Assembly: GCF_003585765.1 (NCBI RefSeq)
Contig: NZ_CP021235.1
Coordinates: 992,001 to 1,056,000, forward strand
DNA length: 64,000 bases
Source of the DNA: Pontibacter actiniarum
GTDB taxonomy: Bacteria; Bacteroidota; Bacteroidia; Cytophagales; Hymenobacteraceae
Direction of reading: 5' to 3'
Shown: positions 42,647 to 53,003 of the stretch, in pieces
Numbering within the stretch: the stretch's first letter is position 1
How the letters are laid out: the number at the start of each line of letters is the position of its first letter
The notes under the pieces: model-generated
Databases searched by the model: none
What the model was told of the DNA's origin: nothing
Seen by the model: only the letters and a program-made list of their open reading frames with translations
Translations under genes and position numbers: made by a program

Positions 42647-43006
42647 ATTATTTTCAATTGTACAACTAAGACGTTTACACTCGTAAAAGTGTTCATTTTA
42701 TTTTTAATAATCTGTATTTATTTTTCTAAGATGATGGAGAATGCCCTGTACGGCGAATAGAAGCGGTTTTTTTGATGATAAATTTTTCTTTGCTTTTAAT
42801 ACGCGAGCCTTGCAACGAGGTTACCAGGCCTTGGTCGGCAGCCGGGACAGCTTGGTCAACGGGTGGTAAAAAGCAGCGTGTTGTACTTTGGAGGCCGTGA
42901 AAGGCGGCGCGGAACGTGCGGTGGCGACGGACGGGCGTAAATATAAGTTGCCGGTAGTATAAAAGGCGGCGAAGCCGTATCTTCGTAGCCTTACAAGAGC
43001 GTGCTT
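42647..43006. other. Divergent promoter region between csp and a lipoprotein gene
   Basis: The left ~130 bases are AT-rich and probably hold the cold-shock gene leader and promoter. The right end contains TATCTTCG at about 42978-42985, close to the TAnnTTTG consensus, about 25 bases before the start at 43007. The GC-rich middle shows nothing. Confidence 0.5.
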
Positions 43007-43825
43007 ATGAAAACAAGATTACTGCTGCCATTCCTGGGGCTGGCGCTACTGTCTGCCTGCGGCGAGGAGGAGCTTCCTACCGCCAAGCCTACGCCGGAGC
43101 CACAGAACCTCTGCTACCTGCAGGAGCAGGTGGTGCGCTCGGATGACGGAGTTGCTGTTACAAAGTACACGTACAACGAGCTGAACCAGATAATTAAAAC
43201 AGAGCGTTACGAGGCGGATGAGTTGGTTACTACCCGCACCTATGAGTACAACACGGCCGGAAAGCTGGTGAAGGAGCATCACCTGCAGCCTTCCGGTGAG
43301 GAGATGGACTTCACATCCTTTAGCTACAGGCCGGACGGACGCCTCTCCAAGTATGAGGTGCAGCGTGTGCTGGGCCTGGGGGTAGTGCACCATCTAGCCG
43401 CCTTCAAAGCCTCTTACGACCAGCAAGGCCGCCTGACATCGGGCACGGACTACTATTACCTGGATAACAAGCAGCAGCAGAATGGAGGTTTCAGCCAATC
43501 TTACCCACTTAAAAAGCCGGTCAACGTTATCGTGAAAGGCCGTGATGGCAAAGCTCTGTACAATGCCACCTTTCAGCAGGACTCCAGCCGCTCTCCGCTC
43601 TCTGCCACGCCCGCTTTCCTGCACAAGCGACCGGCTATCGGCCATCCCAATCTAAATAACTTTAGCAGCTTCACAGCCACTGTGCCCAACGACACGGTTC
43701 AGGTAAAGGCGCAGAGCTACACCACTAAGTACGTTAACAACAGCCAGGGCTACCCGACTGAGGCTACAATCAGCTTCGGTGACAAAAAGGTGGTGAGGGT
43801 AGAGTACAGCTACAGCTGCGACTAG
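43007..43825 (+). CDS. YD-repeat-like lipoprotein, paralogue of 37283-38113
   Basis: A 272-residue lipoprotein from the ATG at 43007: signal MKTRLLLPFLGLALLSAC ending at Cys 18, then GEEELPTAKP. The mature part starts NLCYLQEQVVRSDDGVAVTK and continues with the same beta-hairpin repeats as its paralogue (TYNELNQIIKTERY, EYNTAGKLVKEH, SYRPDGRLSKYE, SYDQQGRLTSGT), ending VEYSYSCD. Terminal Cys residues, the repeat unit and length all match 37283-38113, but identity is low, so duplication is old. It could be a surface carbohydrate- or protein-binding scaffold, which is speculation. A very long hairpin follows the gene. Confidence 0.8.
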   Translation: MKTRLLLPFLGLALLSACGEEELPTAKPTPEPQNLCYLQEQVVRSDDGVAVTKYTYNELNQIIKTERYEADELVTTRTYEYNTAGKLVKEHHLQPSGEEMDFTSFSYRPDGRLSKYEVQRVLGLGVVHHLAAFKASYDQQGRLTSGTDYYYLDNKQQQNGGFSQSYPLKKPVNVIVKGRDGKALYNATFQQDSSRSPLSATPAFLHKRPAIGHPNLNNFSSFTATVPNDTVQVKAQSYTTKYVNNSQGYPTEATISFGDKKVVRVEYSYSCD

Positions 43826-43843
43826 GCCCGAAGGAGCCGAGGA

Positions 43844-43907
43844 GCATCATAAAAAGCAGGCGGCCTGTTCTTTTGCGAAAGAACAGGCCGCCTGCTTTTT
43901 ATGATGC
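43844..43907. terminator. Very long perfect hairpin between convergent genes
   Basis: Two perfect 30-base arms (43844-43873 and 43878-43907) are separated by only four bases (TGCG). The arms include AAAAAGCAGGCGGCCTGTTC, so runs of A and T sit inside the stem near its base. It serves as a terminator for both the lipoprotein and dapA genes. Confidence 0.93.
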
Positions 43908-43933
43908 CTTGATTTATACTTCAGCGCCTCGCC

Positions 43934-44803
43934 TTAGAGAAGCTTGTACAAGCGGTCTTTCAGGCCGGAGGTGGCCTCCATCATCGGGAGCCTTACCTGC
44001 GCCGTGCACACGCCAAAGCGCTCCAGCACGGCCTTAACACCTACCGGGTTGCCTTCTTCATACATCAGCGGGTTCATATCCACAAAGCTCAACAGCAGCT
44101 CAGAGGCCTCTTTATACTTGCCGTCCAGCGCCAGATGAACCATGTCGTTAAACTTACCCGGGAAAGCGTTGGCCAGTACCGAAATCACGCCCTCGGCCCC
44201 AAAAGTTGTCATCGGAATCGTCTGCAGGTCATCGCCGCTGACGAGCATGAAGCCTTCCGGTTTGTGTTTGGCAATGTACATGCACTGCTCCAGGTTGCCG
44301 GATGCCTCCTTAATGCCGATAATGTTGTCGTGGGCTGCCAGCTTCACAGTGGTGTCGCCGGCCATGTTGCTGCCGGTGCGGCCCGGCACATTGTAGAGTA
44401 TCACAGGAACCGGCGAAGCATTGGCCACCTGCAAAAAGTGCTGGTAAATGCCCTGCTGCGAAGGCTTGTTATAGTAGGGGCTTACCGAAAGGATAGCCGT
44501 AATGCCATTTAAGTCTGTGGTGCCGAATAACTCCAGCACTTGTTGCGTGTTGTTGCCGCCGAGGCCATACACCAACGGCACCCGGCCGTTTACGTGCTCT
44601 TTCACAGTTTTGAGGATCTCCGTCTTTTCGGCGGCCGTTGTCGTGGCAGACTCAGCGGTAGTGCCGTTTATCACCAGGTAGTCCACGCCGCCATCCAACA
44701 CAAAGTCCAGCAGCTTGCGCAGGGCATCGTAATCCACCGCCAGCTCTTTCGTGAACGGGGTAACCAGCGCCACACCCGTTCCTCTCAGTTTCTCTCTAAT
44801 CAT
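43934..44803 (-). CDS. dapA: 4-hydroxy-tetrahydrodipicolinate synthase
   Basis: A 289-residue class I aldolase that condenses pyruvate with aspartate semialdehyde, the first step unique to lysine and diaminopimelate synthesis. The ATG at 44803 (MIREKLRGTGVALVTPF) is preferred to one two codons upstream. Catalytic elements: GTTAESATTT near residue 45 (the usual GTTGES with Ala for Gly), VSPYYNKPSQQG near 107, the Tyr of ILYNVPGRTGSNM near 135 and the Schiff-base Lys in IIGIKEASGNLEQ near 163. VSGDDLQTIPMTTFGAEGVI near 187 follows the family. The length is normal. It is a single gene feeding peptidoglycan synthesis. Confidence 0.95.
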   Translation of the reverse strand: MIREKLRGTGVALVTPFTKELAVDYDALRKLLDFVLDGGVDYLVINGTTAESATTTAAEKTEILKTVKEHVNGRVPLVYGLGGNNTQQVLELFGTTDLNGITAILSVSPYYNKPSQQGIYQHFLQVANASPVPVILYNVPGRTGSNMAGDTTVKLAAHDNIIGIKEASGNLEQCMYIAKHKPEGFMLVSGDDLQTIPMTTFGAEGVISVLANAFPGKFNDMVHLALDGKYKEASELLLSFVDMNPLMYEEGNPVGVKAVLERFGVCTAQVRLPMMEATSGLKDRLYKLL

Positions 44804-44810
44804 CGTCATC

Positions 44811-44837
44811 AGTTATGAACTACGAATTACGAACTAT
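44811..44837. repeat. Degenerate ACGAAyTA-type repeat upstream of dapA
   Basis: Short related words (TATGAACTACGAA, TTACGAACTATG) follow one another in the spacer between dapA and the response-regulator gene. They look like a small degenerate intergenic repeat and resemble the TTCTGAGTCACGAG words at 51841-51908. Confidence 0.5.
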
Positions 44838-44936
44838 GTATTGGAATCTGCAAATGATGTTACACGCTTGATGCAAGGGATGTGCAACTTACCAAACGAA
44901 AGTGCTTCCGGGGCCGCTCCGTTACTTATTTCCGGT

Positions 44937-45674
44937 TTATTGTATGTTGTTCTCCTCCACCCACTTCAGGAAATGCTCTTTGTACACTTCGCCGATGGGT
45001 ATCTCTTTACTGCCGATACGGATGCGGCTTTTCTCTATGCTGTCTATCTTCTGCAGCGATACGATAAAGGAGCGGTGCACGCGCAGAAACTTCGTGTCCG
45101 GCAGCTTGTCCATCATCTTGTTCATGGAGAGCAGCGTGATGATCTTCTGGTCTTTGGTCTGGATGATGATATAGTCCTTTAGCCCCTCAATCCAGAGAAT
45201 GTCCCTGAAATCTACCCGGATGGTCTTGTAGTCGGCCTTCACAAACATAAAGTCATGCTCGGGGGCAGGCGCCTGGGCAACAGGGGCCGGGGCCTCCGCT
45301 GCTTTGCCGTTGCCCCGCTGCAGCCTTTCCTGCGCCTTGGTCACGGCTTTCAGAAAGCGGTCGAAGGGGATGGGCTTAAGCAGGTAGTCCACGGCATCCT
45401 GGTTAAAGCCCTCGAGGGCATAGTCGGGGTAGGCCGTGGTGAAGATGATGAGCGGCTGGTGCTTGAGGATGTTCAGGAACTGAATGCCAGTCAGCTCCGG
45501 CATCTCAATGTCCAGAAACATGAGGTCTACCTGTTCCTCCTGCAGCACCTGCATGGCTTCTGTGGCGCTGGAGCAGGTCTTAACGAGCTTAAGGAAGGGC
45601 AGCTTGTTTACATAGCTCTCGATAATATCGAGGGCGAGCGGTTCATCATCAACGGCAATGCATCGGACTGTCAT
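44937..45674 (-). CDS. LytTR-family response regulator
   Basis: A 245-residue DNA-binding response regulator. The receiver domain (residues 1-120) has VDDEPLAL near 8, the phosphorylated Asp in VDLMFLDIEMPELTG near 55 and the Lys in YLLKPIPF near 102. A Pro/Ala linker (GNGKAAEAPAPVAQAPAPEH) joins it to the LytTR domain at residues ~140-240, with FMFVKADYKTIRVDF, ILWIEGLKDYIII and FLRVHRSFIVSL. It overlaps the upstream kinase gene by four bases, so the two are translated together as a LytS/LytR-type system. A divergent ABC exporter 320 bases upstream of the kinase is a plausible target. Confidence 0.93.
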   Translation of the reverse strand: MTVRCIAVDDEPLALDIIESYVNKLPFLKLVKTCSSATEAMQVLQEEQVDLMFLDIEMPELTGIQFLNILKHQPLIIFTTAYPDYALEGFNQDAVDYLLKPIPFDRFLKAVTKAQERLQRGNGKAAEAPAPVAQAPAPEHDFMFVKADYKTIRVDFRDILWIEGLKDYIIIQTKDQKIITLLSMNKMMDKLPDTKFLRVHRSFIVSLQKIDSIEKSRIRIGSKEIPIGEVYKEHFLKWVEENNIQ

Positions 45675-46699
45675 AGTTTTATCTTGTTTGTGGGCTTGAA
45701 GTATAGTTTCAGGGTCGCGTAAAAGGTCCCCTCCTTTTCCTCGGAGGTGAGCTCGTGGCGCTTGCTGTAGAGCAGGTTAAGGCGGCGCTGCAGGTTCTCC
45801 AGGCCTATGCCGCCGAACTCGCGCCGCTTGTGCTGGCTGGTGTTGTTTATGGTGCTGAAGAGAAGCGAGTCGTCCAGCACCACCAGGTTCAGTATGATAC
45901 CGATCTCATTCTTGCTGACCAGGCCGTGCTTAAAGGCGTTTTCCACCAGCGTCATGAGCAGCATCGGCGCTATCTGCTTGCCCTCCAGGTTGCCTTGTAT
46001 GTTAAACTTAATGCTTGTCTGCTCCCGCAGGCGCAGCTTCTGCAAATCTATGAAATTATTGATATGATCCACTTCCTTCTCCAGGCTTACGAGCGTGTCG
46101 TTGCTTTCGTAGAGCATGTAGCGCATGAGCAGCGAGAGCTTCATGATCGCGTCGGGCGTTTCGGGGTGCTGCTTGTAGGCCAGCGAGTAAATGTTGTTGA
46201 GCGTGTTAAACAGGAAGTGCGGGTTTACCTGTGACTTGAGAAAAGCCAGCTCGGCCGTCAGTTTCTGCGTTTCCAGCTCCTTGTTACGGCGCTCGTTGCG
46301 GATGTAGTTGCTCGTTACCTTCAGCGCCGAGGAAATAAAGATCAGCACCAGCCCGCCCATCATGTACTGCACGATGCGCTCATAGCTGTAGAGGGCGGTC
46401 ATTTCTCTGTTATACTCCTCAAAAACGAAAAAGTCCAGCGGTGCGCGCACCACGGCAATAGCCAGCAGGGTCGTGAGCACGGCGGCCGCATACAGCAGGA
46501 TGCGGTTGCGGGCCAGGTACTTCGGTATCAGTACGTACCAGTTAAAGTAGAAGATGAGGATGTTGAAGAGCATGCCCGTCAGCACATCCAGCACCTTGCC
46601 AAAGGAGAGCGTGCTGTTGCCGTAAAGGAAGTAAAACACCCAGGCGCCAAACAGCAGCCAGGTGATCATGTGCAGGGAAATGGCGTAGCGCTTTTTCAT
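45671..46699 (-). CDS. LytS-type sensor histidine kinase
   Basis: A 342-residue membrane kinase starting at the ATG at 46699 (MKKRYAISLHMITWLLFG). Four hydrophobic segments occupy residues ~10-150 without a large sensing domain. They are followed by a coiled-coil linker (NYIRNERRNKELETQKLTAE) and the His_kinase domain with the phosphoacceptor in VNPHFLFNTLNNIYSLAYK near 200. The ATPase part has LRLREQTSIKFN near 262, PMLLMTLVENAFKHGL (N box) near 287 and GGIGLENLQRRLNLLY near 335, typical of this family. It works with the overlapping response-regulator gene. The signal sensed is unknown; with a short input region, membrane state or a transported compound is likely. Confidence 0.91.
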   Translation of the reverse strand: MKKRYAISLHMITWLLFGAWVFYFLYGNSTLSFGKVLDVLTGMLFNILIFYFNWYVLIPKYLARNRILLYAAAVLTTLLAIAVVRAPLDFFVFEEYNREMTALYSYERIVQYMMGGLVLIFISSALKVTSNYIRNERRNKELETQKLTAELAFLKSQVNPHFLFNTLNNIYSLAYKQHPETPDAIMKLSLLMRYMLYESNDTLVSLEKEVDHINNFIDLQKLRLREQTSIKFNIQGNLEGKQIAPMLLMTLVENAFKHGLVSKNEIGIILNLVVLDDSLLFSTINNTSQHKRREFGGIGLENLQRRLNLLYSKRHELTSEEKEGTFYATLKLYFKPTNKIKL

Positions 46700-47019
46700 G
46701 GGCACTTCGGGTAGAACAACGGCAGTGCTTGGCAAGGGAGTATCGTTTTTTGCTTCAGGCCAGCTGCCAAGTGTGCGTCAGCGGCGGCCTTTTCTCTACC
46801 CTAAAGATAAATAAAGTAAGGCATTTTACATGTTAGCCCGGGTTATCTCTATACAAATATGCTGAATGTGGCTACCAAGCGTGGGATTTAGGGGATAAAA
46901 CGGCTTCGGCATGCGGGCTTATACTTGGTCTATGGTTTAAAGGCGTTGGTATATTCTATTTTTTTAAAGGTTAAATAAGTTTCTCATTTGTAGAGACACC
47001 ATGCCTAACCCCTCGAACT
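46700..47019. other. Divergent promoter region between the kinase and the ABC exporter
   Basis: The right half is AT-rich and contains TAAGTTTC near 46976-46983, one base from the TAnnTTTG consensus, about 40 bases before the ABC ATPase start. No obvious paired LytTR-binding repeats were recognised by eye. Confidence 0.45.
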
Positions 47020-47955
47020 ATGAAACCCTACATCATTGAAACCCACGGCCTCAGCTACAGTTTTGGCAAGCGGCCGGTGCTGCAGAACCTGGAGCTGCGG
47101 GTGCCCCAGGGAGCTATCTTCGGCTTTCTGGGCCCTAACGGAGCCGGTAAGTCTACCACCATCCGTATTTTGCTGGGGCTGCTGCCCGTGCCGAAAGGGG
47201 AGGTGCTGCTGCACGGCCAGGACCTGAAGGAGCAGCGCCTTGACATCCTGAGCCGCACCGGCGCTCTGATCGAGATGCCCACGCTCTACCGCCACCTCTC
47301 CGGCTACGATAACCTGGAGATGCACCGCCGCATGGTGCGCGCGCCCAAAAGCCGCATTGCCGAAGTGCTGCAAATTGTAGGGCTGAGCCAGGACGCCCGC
47401 CGCAAAACAATAGAATACTCGCTGGGCATGAGCCAGCGCCTGGGCATCGCGCTCGCGCTGCTCGCCGATCCGGAGCTGTTGATCCTGGATGAGCCGACCA
47501 ACGGGCTGGACCCCAGCGGTATCCGGGAGGTGCGGGAGCTGATTCTGCGCCTGAACCGGGAGTTCGGGAAAACGATCTTCCTGTCCAGCCACCTGCTCTC
47601 TGAAATTGAGAAGTGCGCCACCGAACTGGCCATCATCGACAAGGGGGCCACCCTGTACCAGGGTAGCCTGCAGCACCTGTACGAAGGGGCCTTCCAGAGC
47701 AATGTGCTGCGCCTCGAAACGAGCAACAACGCCGTTGCCCACAAGCTGCTCCTGGACCACCAGTACCCGTTACTGCCGCAGGAAGCCGATGTGGTAAGCG
47801 TTCAGGTGCAGGATAAGCGGCAGGTGGCGCTGCTAAACCGGCTGCTGGTCGAGAACGGGCTGGATGTGTACAGTCTCAGTACAAACACGCTAAACCTGGA
47901 GGATCTCTTCCTTAACATCACCCAGGGCGAGGCGACGCCCGATGCCGTTCACTAA
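47020..47955 (+). CDS. ABC-2 exporter ATP-binding protein (BcrA-like)
   Basis: A 311-residue ABC ATPase of the bacitracin/lantibiotic-immunity type. Walker A GPNGAGKSTT near residue 39, Q-loop region TGALIEMPTLYRHLSGYDNL near 83, signature-position YSLGMSQRLGIALAL near 132 (degenerate LSGGQ, as usual for this type), Walker B ELLILDEPTNGLDPSGI near 154 and the switch His in FLSSHLLSEIEK near 190. A C-terminal ~80-residue extension follows, as in BcrA. It is followed 62 bases later by its permease. It probably exports a peptide or gives protection against envelope-active compounds; divergence from a LytTR system suggests regulated expression. Confidence 0.9.
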   Translation: MKPYIIETHGLSYSFGKRPVLQNLELRVPQGAIFGFLGPNGAGKSTTIRILLGLLPVPKGEVLLHGQDLKEQRLDILSRTGALIEMPTLYRHLSGYDNLEMHRRMVRAPKSRIAEVLQIVGLSQDARRKTIEYSLGMSQRLGIALALLADPELLILDEPTNGLDPSGIREVRELILRLNREFGKTIFLSSHLLSEIEKCATELAIIDKGATLYQGSLQHLYEGAFQSNVLRLETSNNAVAHKLLLDHQYPLLPQEADVVSVQVQDKRQVALLNRLLVENGLDVYSLSTNTLNLEDLFLNITQGEATPDAVH

Positions 47956-48017
47956 CCCGGCTCCAAGACTGGCTCAAGTACCTAACCATTGTAAAGAATC
48001 CAATCATCCAGTAAACT

Positions 48018-48797
48018 ATGAATGCCATAACTTACTACCGCAGCAGCCTGAGTGCCGAAGCGCTCAAACTTAAAAACACCTTCTCCCTCTGGTTATCCAT
48101 ATTGGCGCCCTGTGCCCTGGTCAGTATGTATGTGATTGCCTTTTGGTCGAAGGGGGAGTACCTGGTGCAGGAGGGGCAGAATGCCTGGCACCAGTTCGCA
48201 AAGCAGAACTTTGGTATTTACACGCTGCTGCTGATGCCTATCTTTATTGCGCTGCTAACAAGCCTGACGAACGGCATTGAGCATAAATCCAACGGGTGGA
48301 AGCACCTGTACAGCCTGCCGCTGCCAAAGAGCACCATTTACACGGCAAAAGCGACCACAGTGGTGGGGCTGGTGCTGCTGAGCAACGCGGTATTTTTACT
48401 GGCTTACCTGGCCGGAGGCCTGTTCCTGACGCTTGTGCGCCCCGGCCTTGGCTTTGAAAGTATGGCCGGACTCGGCATCGTCTGTTTTACTGTGCTTAAG
48501 CTGTTCCTGGCCAGCTTTGTGATTATTGCGGTGCAGTTCTGGCTGAGTATGCGCTGGAGCAGCTTTGCCTTAAGTATGGGCGTGGGCATCGTGGCCATTG
48601 TTACGGTGGTAGTGGCGATGCGTTGGGAGCACATTCACTATTACCCCTTTGCCTACCCCTTTGTCACCATTCGTGCCTTTCCGACCGGGCCTGAGGTATC
48701 GAACATGTTCTCACAAGAGGTGCTGCTAAGTATGGGCGCGGGCTTGCTGGTGTTTATACTTGGTTATGCAGATATTCGCCGAAAACGTATTTCCTGA
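48018..48797 (+). CDS. ABC-2 type permease
   Basis: A 259-residue membrane protein with six hydrophobic segments, opening NAITYYRSSLSAEALKLKNT and then a first helix with LSILAPCALVSMYVIAFW. The pattern 'SAExLKLKnTxxLwL' is common in immunity-type ABC-2 permeases (BcrB/LanEG-like). EHKSNGWKHLYSLPLPKSTIYTAK near residue 90 is the conserved cytoplasmic loop that contacts the ATPase. It forms the transporter with the upstream ATPase gene. The operon ends at a terminator 23 bases after the stop. Confidence 0.87.
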   Translation: MNAITYYRSSLSAEALKLKNTFSLWLSILAPCALVSMYVIAFWSKGEYLVQEGQNAWHQFAKQNFGIYTLLLMPIFIALLTSLTNGIEHKSNGWKHLYSLPLPKSTIYTAKATTVVGLVLLSNAVFLLAYLAGGLFLTLVRPGLGFESMAGLGIVCFTVLKLFLASFVIIAVQFWLSMRWSSFALSMGVGIVAIVTVVVAMRWEHIHYYPFAYPFVTIRAFPTGPEVSNMFSQEVLLSMGAGLLVFILGYADIRRKRIS

Positions 48798-48819
48798 AAG
48801 AGTTTGTTGTTTGTTTGCT

Positions 48820-48856
48820 AAAAAGGCGGCACTCTTTTAGGGTGCCGCCTTTTTTA
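48820..48856. terminator. Bidirectional terminator
   Basis: Arms AAAAAGGCGGCAC and GTGCCGCCTTTTT enclose a nine-base loop between the permease gene and the convergent ligA. Confidence 0.92.
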
Positions 48857-48876
48857 TGGTTGTTCAGAAGTGCTCT

Positions 48877-51009
<2,133 letters not shown>

Positions 51010-51066
51010 TTAGCAGCGTGGTGCTGCAAATTCCGTGTTCGCTTTATGTTGTATTATGCCACACGA

Positions 51067-51089
51067 TGGCGCAAGCGTCCGCTTGTGCC
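51067..51089. repeat. REP-like palindrome unit 1
   Basis: TGGCGCAAGC, four bases (GTCC), then GCTTGTGCC. The arms pair over ten bases with one mismatch. The same unit recurs at 54204-54227 and, in changed forms, at 51349, 53956 and 54101. Confidence 0.8.
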
Positions 51090-51095
51090 TACACT

Positions 51096-51193
51096 GTTTC
51101 TACATGCCGAAAGTTTAGCGGTCGCGCAATTCTTAACCTTGCAGGTGCCAACTTATATTTGTCTGTGTTCCTGCATGCCGCAAGTTTGGCGGT
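51096..51193. repeat. Pair of 27-bp direct repeats
   Basis: 51096-51122 and 51167-51193 match at 23 of 27 bases by eye. Each contains ATGCCG(A/C)AAGTTT(A/G)GCGGT, which itself has short complementary ends. They lie in the 515-base spacer upstream of ligA next to the REP-like unit. The rest of that spacer (50887-51401) shows no gene. Confidence 0.65.
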
Positions 51194-51348
51194 GTAACTT
51201 ATGGCGTCATGTAATGCCTTTTTGTAACTGGCGCTAAACTCATCTCTATGTTCTGCCGCTCTACCAGCATTTGATGTTGATGAAGATGGAGTTGGTTTAA
51301 CTGCCTGTATCTAGAGTATAAAAGAAGTGCAGATGATAGATGGATTGA

Positions 51349-51370
51349 GCACAAGCGGGCGCTCGCGCTT
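51349..51370 (-). repeat. REP-like palindrome unit, inverted
   Basis: Read on the minus strand this is AAGCGCGAGCGCCCGCTTGTGC, a variant of the unit at 51067 in the opposite orientation. It lies 32 bases beyond the 3' end of rnpB. Confidence 0.65.
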
Positions 51371-51401
51371 GAAATAGTAAGTCTAGAAGTATAAACAAAA
51401 C

Positions 51402-51790
51402 ATCAACAGCAAGCCTGTAAGCCGGGTTCTGTCGCTCCACCCGAAGGTGTGCGTCTTATCATTTATCTAGGCCTGCACTCGCGCACAGGCTCCATCGACC
51501 TACCCACTGACATCGGACGAGCAGCCCTTAGCCCCGCCGAAGCGAGGCGCTGTCAGCCTATTTGGTCTTTCAACTCCTAAGGTTTACCCAGCCGGACTGG
51601 TCACCCAGCCGCTGGTGCGCTCTTACCGCACCTTTTCACCCTTACCAGCACTAGGCTGGCGGTTATTTTCTGTGGCACTGGCTGTATCCCGCTTGCGCAG
51701 GACCCTTCCCGTTAGGAAGTAGGATGCTCTGTGTTGCCCGGACTTTCCTCTCCCCCCGATAGGGCAGCGATAAGACGGCTTGCCGTTGAT
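51402..51790 (-). ncRNA. rnpB: RNase P RNA, bacterial type A
   Basis: The catalytic RNA of RNase P, which matures tRNA 5' ends, is about 389 bases long here. The universally conserved core is clear on the minus strand: GAGGAAAGTCCGGGC near the 5' end and the matching 3' core GCCGGGTTCTGTC-type complement (GACAGAACCCGGCTTACAGG). Other conserved pieces include GGGTGACCAGTCCGG-like and GGTGAAAAGGTGCGGTAAGAG. The ends were set by the P1 helix: ATCAACGGCAAG at 51790 pairs with CTTGCTGTTGAT ending at 51402. A -7 promoter box lies 15 bases upstream. No protein gene overlaps it. Confidence 0.96.
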
Positions 51791-51804
51791 ACTTTGTTAT
51801 GTGG

Positions 51805-51812
51805 CAAAGATA
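51805..51812 (-). promoter_or_regulatory. TAnnTTTG -7 box for rnpB
   Basis: TATCTTTG on the minus strand, 14 bases before the inferred start of the P1 helix, so the primary transcript would begin a few bases upstream of 51790. Confidence 0.6.
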
Positions 51813-51840
51813 ACAATAAATCCTCAGCGGTTCGGTTTTA

Positions 51841-51908
51841 GTTCTGAGTCACGAGTTCTGAGTTGCAAAATATTTGTTACTCTGCACTTAGAAATCTTGA
51901 CTCAGAAC
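51841..51908. repeat. Inverted repeat with GTTCTGAGTC arms
   Basis: GTTCTGAGTC at 51841-51850 is the exact reverse complement of GACTCAGAAC at 51899-51908. A direct echo, GAGTTCTGAGTT, follows the first arm. The element fills the spacer between the Smr gene and the rnpB promoter. Confidence 0.7.
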
Positions 51909-51916
51909 TCACCAAA

Positions 51917-52870
51917 CTATTTCAGCCTTACCAGCGTAGCGCCGTAGCCGAACTTCTCTTTGCGGGCATCCTCGAAATACTTGATACCCGGCGTGCGGCT
52001 CAGGGCTTTCTGCAGTTCTTTGCGCAGCACGCCATTGCCAGCACCGTGTATGAACACAATCTCGTGCATGTTTGAGGCCAGGGCTCTGTCGAGGGCATCC
52101 TGGAAACGCTCCAGCTGCACTTTCAGCATCGCGTTGTTGCTCATGCCGCTGTGGTCCTCCACCAGTTTCTCAATGTGCAGGTCCACCTCGTGCTCCGGGG
52201 CTGCGAGTTTATAGTTCTCGCTCTTCTCCACGGCCTCCGACAGCTGCTCTTTGATCTTGTTCGGGTCAACGCTTACCGGCTTCTGGTCGAGCTGGAACAG
52301 GTACGCTTCCTTGTTCAGCACTGGAGCAGTGCGCTTGCTCTTGTAGAAGGAGCTTGCTTTAAACTGGACGCGCTTCACCACTGGCTCAAAAATAGTCGGG
52401 CTACCGTTGCGGTGCTGGATAAACTGAATTAGCAGGTTCGGCCATTTCTCAAATTCCTTCAGGTGGTAGTGCGTGATGACGCGGGTTGCCTTTGGGGCCA
52501 GCTTGTCATTCTGCAGACCGCGGTAGCTCTTCTCGCGCTCTTCGCCGCTGGTAAAGAGCACATCGTAGTCAGAGTTGTTTACCACCGTCACCGCCAGCAG
52601 CTCATCCGACTGATGCACCAGCGCCAGGTAGATACCTTGTGCCGCCAGTACCGGGGCCACAGGCTCTTTCCGCTTCGTTGGCTGCGGTGCGCTCTCGTCC
52701 TGGCGCATGTATGTTTGCTCTTCGGCGGCTATCACCACCACTTCGCGTTTGGCCACCGGAATGGTAAAGTCGTTGTCGATGGCTACTTCTACAATGTTAT
52801 TGTCTAAAAGGCGCGTAATAATGCCTTCCTCTCGGCCTGACATCAGGCGCACTCTATCTCCTACGTTCAT
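51917..52870 (-). CDS. DUF2027 and Smr domain protein
   Basis: A 317-residue protein with an N-terminal KOW/Tudor-like segment (VGDRVRLMSGREEGIITRLLDNNIVEVAI, residues ~2-35), a DUF2027 beta domain (~70-225) and a C-terminal Smr domain (~235-317). The Smr signature is EVDLHIEKLVEDHSGMSNNAML near 225 (LDLHG-like) and EIVFIHGAGNGVLRKELQKAL near 268 (the HGxGxG motif). Smr domains, shared with MutS2, nick DNA or RNA. The combination with DUF2027 is a Bacteroidota arrangement of unknown role. A TATCTTTG box at 52956-52963 leaves a leader of about 80 bases. Confidence 0.87.
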   Translation of the reverse strand: MNVGDRVRLMSGREEGIITRLLDNNIVEVAIDNDFTIPVAKREVVVIAAEEQTYMRQDESAPQPTKRKEPVAPVLAAQGIYLALVHQSDELLAVTVVNNSDYDVLFTSGEEREKSYRGLQNDKLAPKATRVITHYHLKEFEKWPNLLIQFIQHRNGSPTIFEPVVKRVQFKASSFYKSKRTAPVLNKEAYLFQLDQKPVSVDPNKIKEQLSEAVEKSENYKLAAPEHEVDLHIEKLVEDHSGMSNNAMLKVQLERFQDALDRALASNMHEIVFIHGAGNGVLRKELQKALSRTPGIKYFEDARKEKFGYGATLVRLK

Positions 52871-52955
52871 GGTTTCGTTATTCTACGTTGGTTGCTGGTT
52901 AACCCTTGGTAAGCGCTGTAAGTATAAAACGGCGGCTTTGGGCTAACCTGTTTAA

Positions 52956-52963
52956 CAAAGATA
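52956..52963 (-). promoter_or_regulatory. TAnnTTTG -7 box for the Smr gene
   Basis: TATCTTTG on the minus strand, about 86 bases before the ATG at 52870. Confidence 0.55.
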
Positions 52964-53003
52964 CGAATTGTGGAGGACTATGATGAAAGGAGAGGGGCTT
53001 AGC

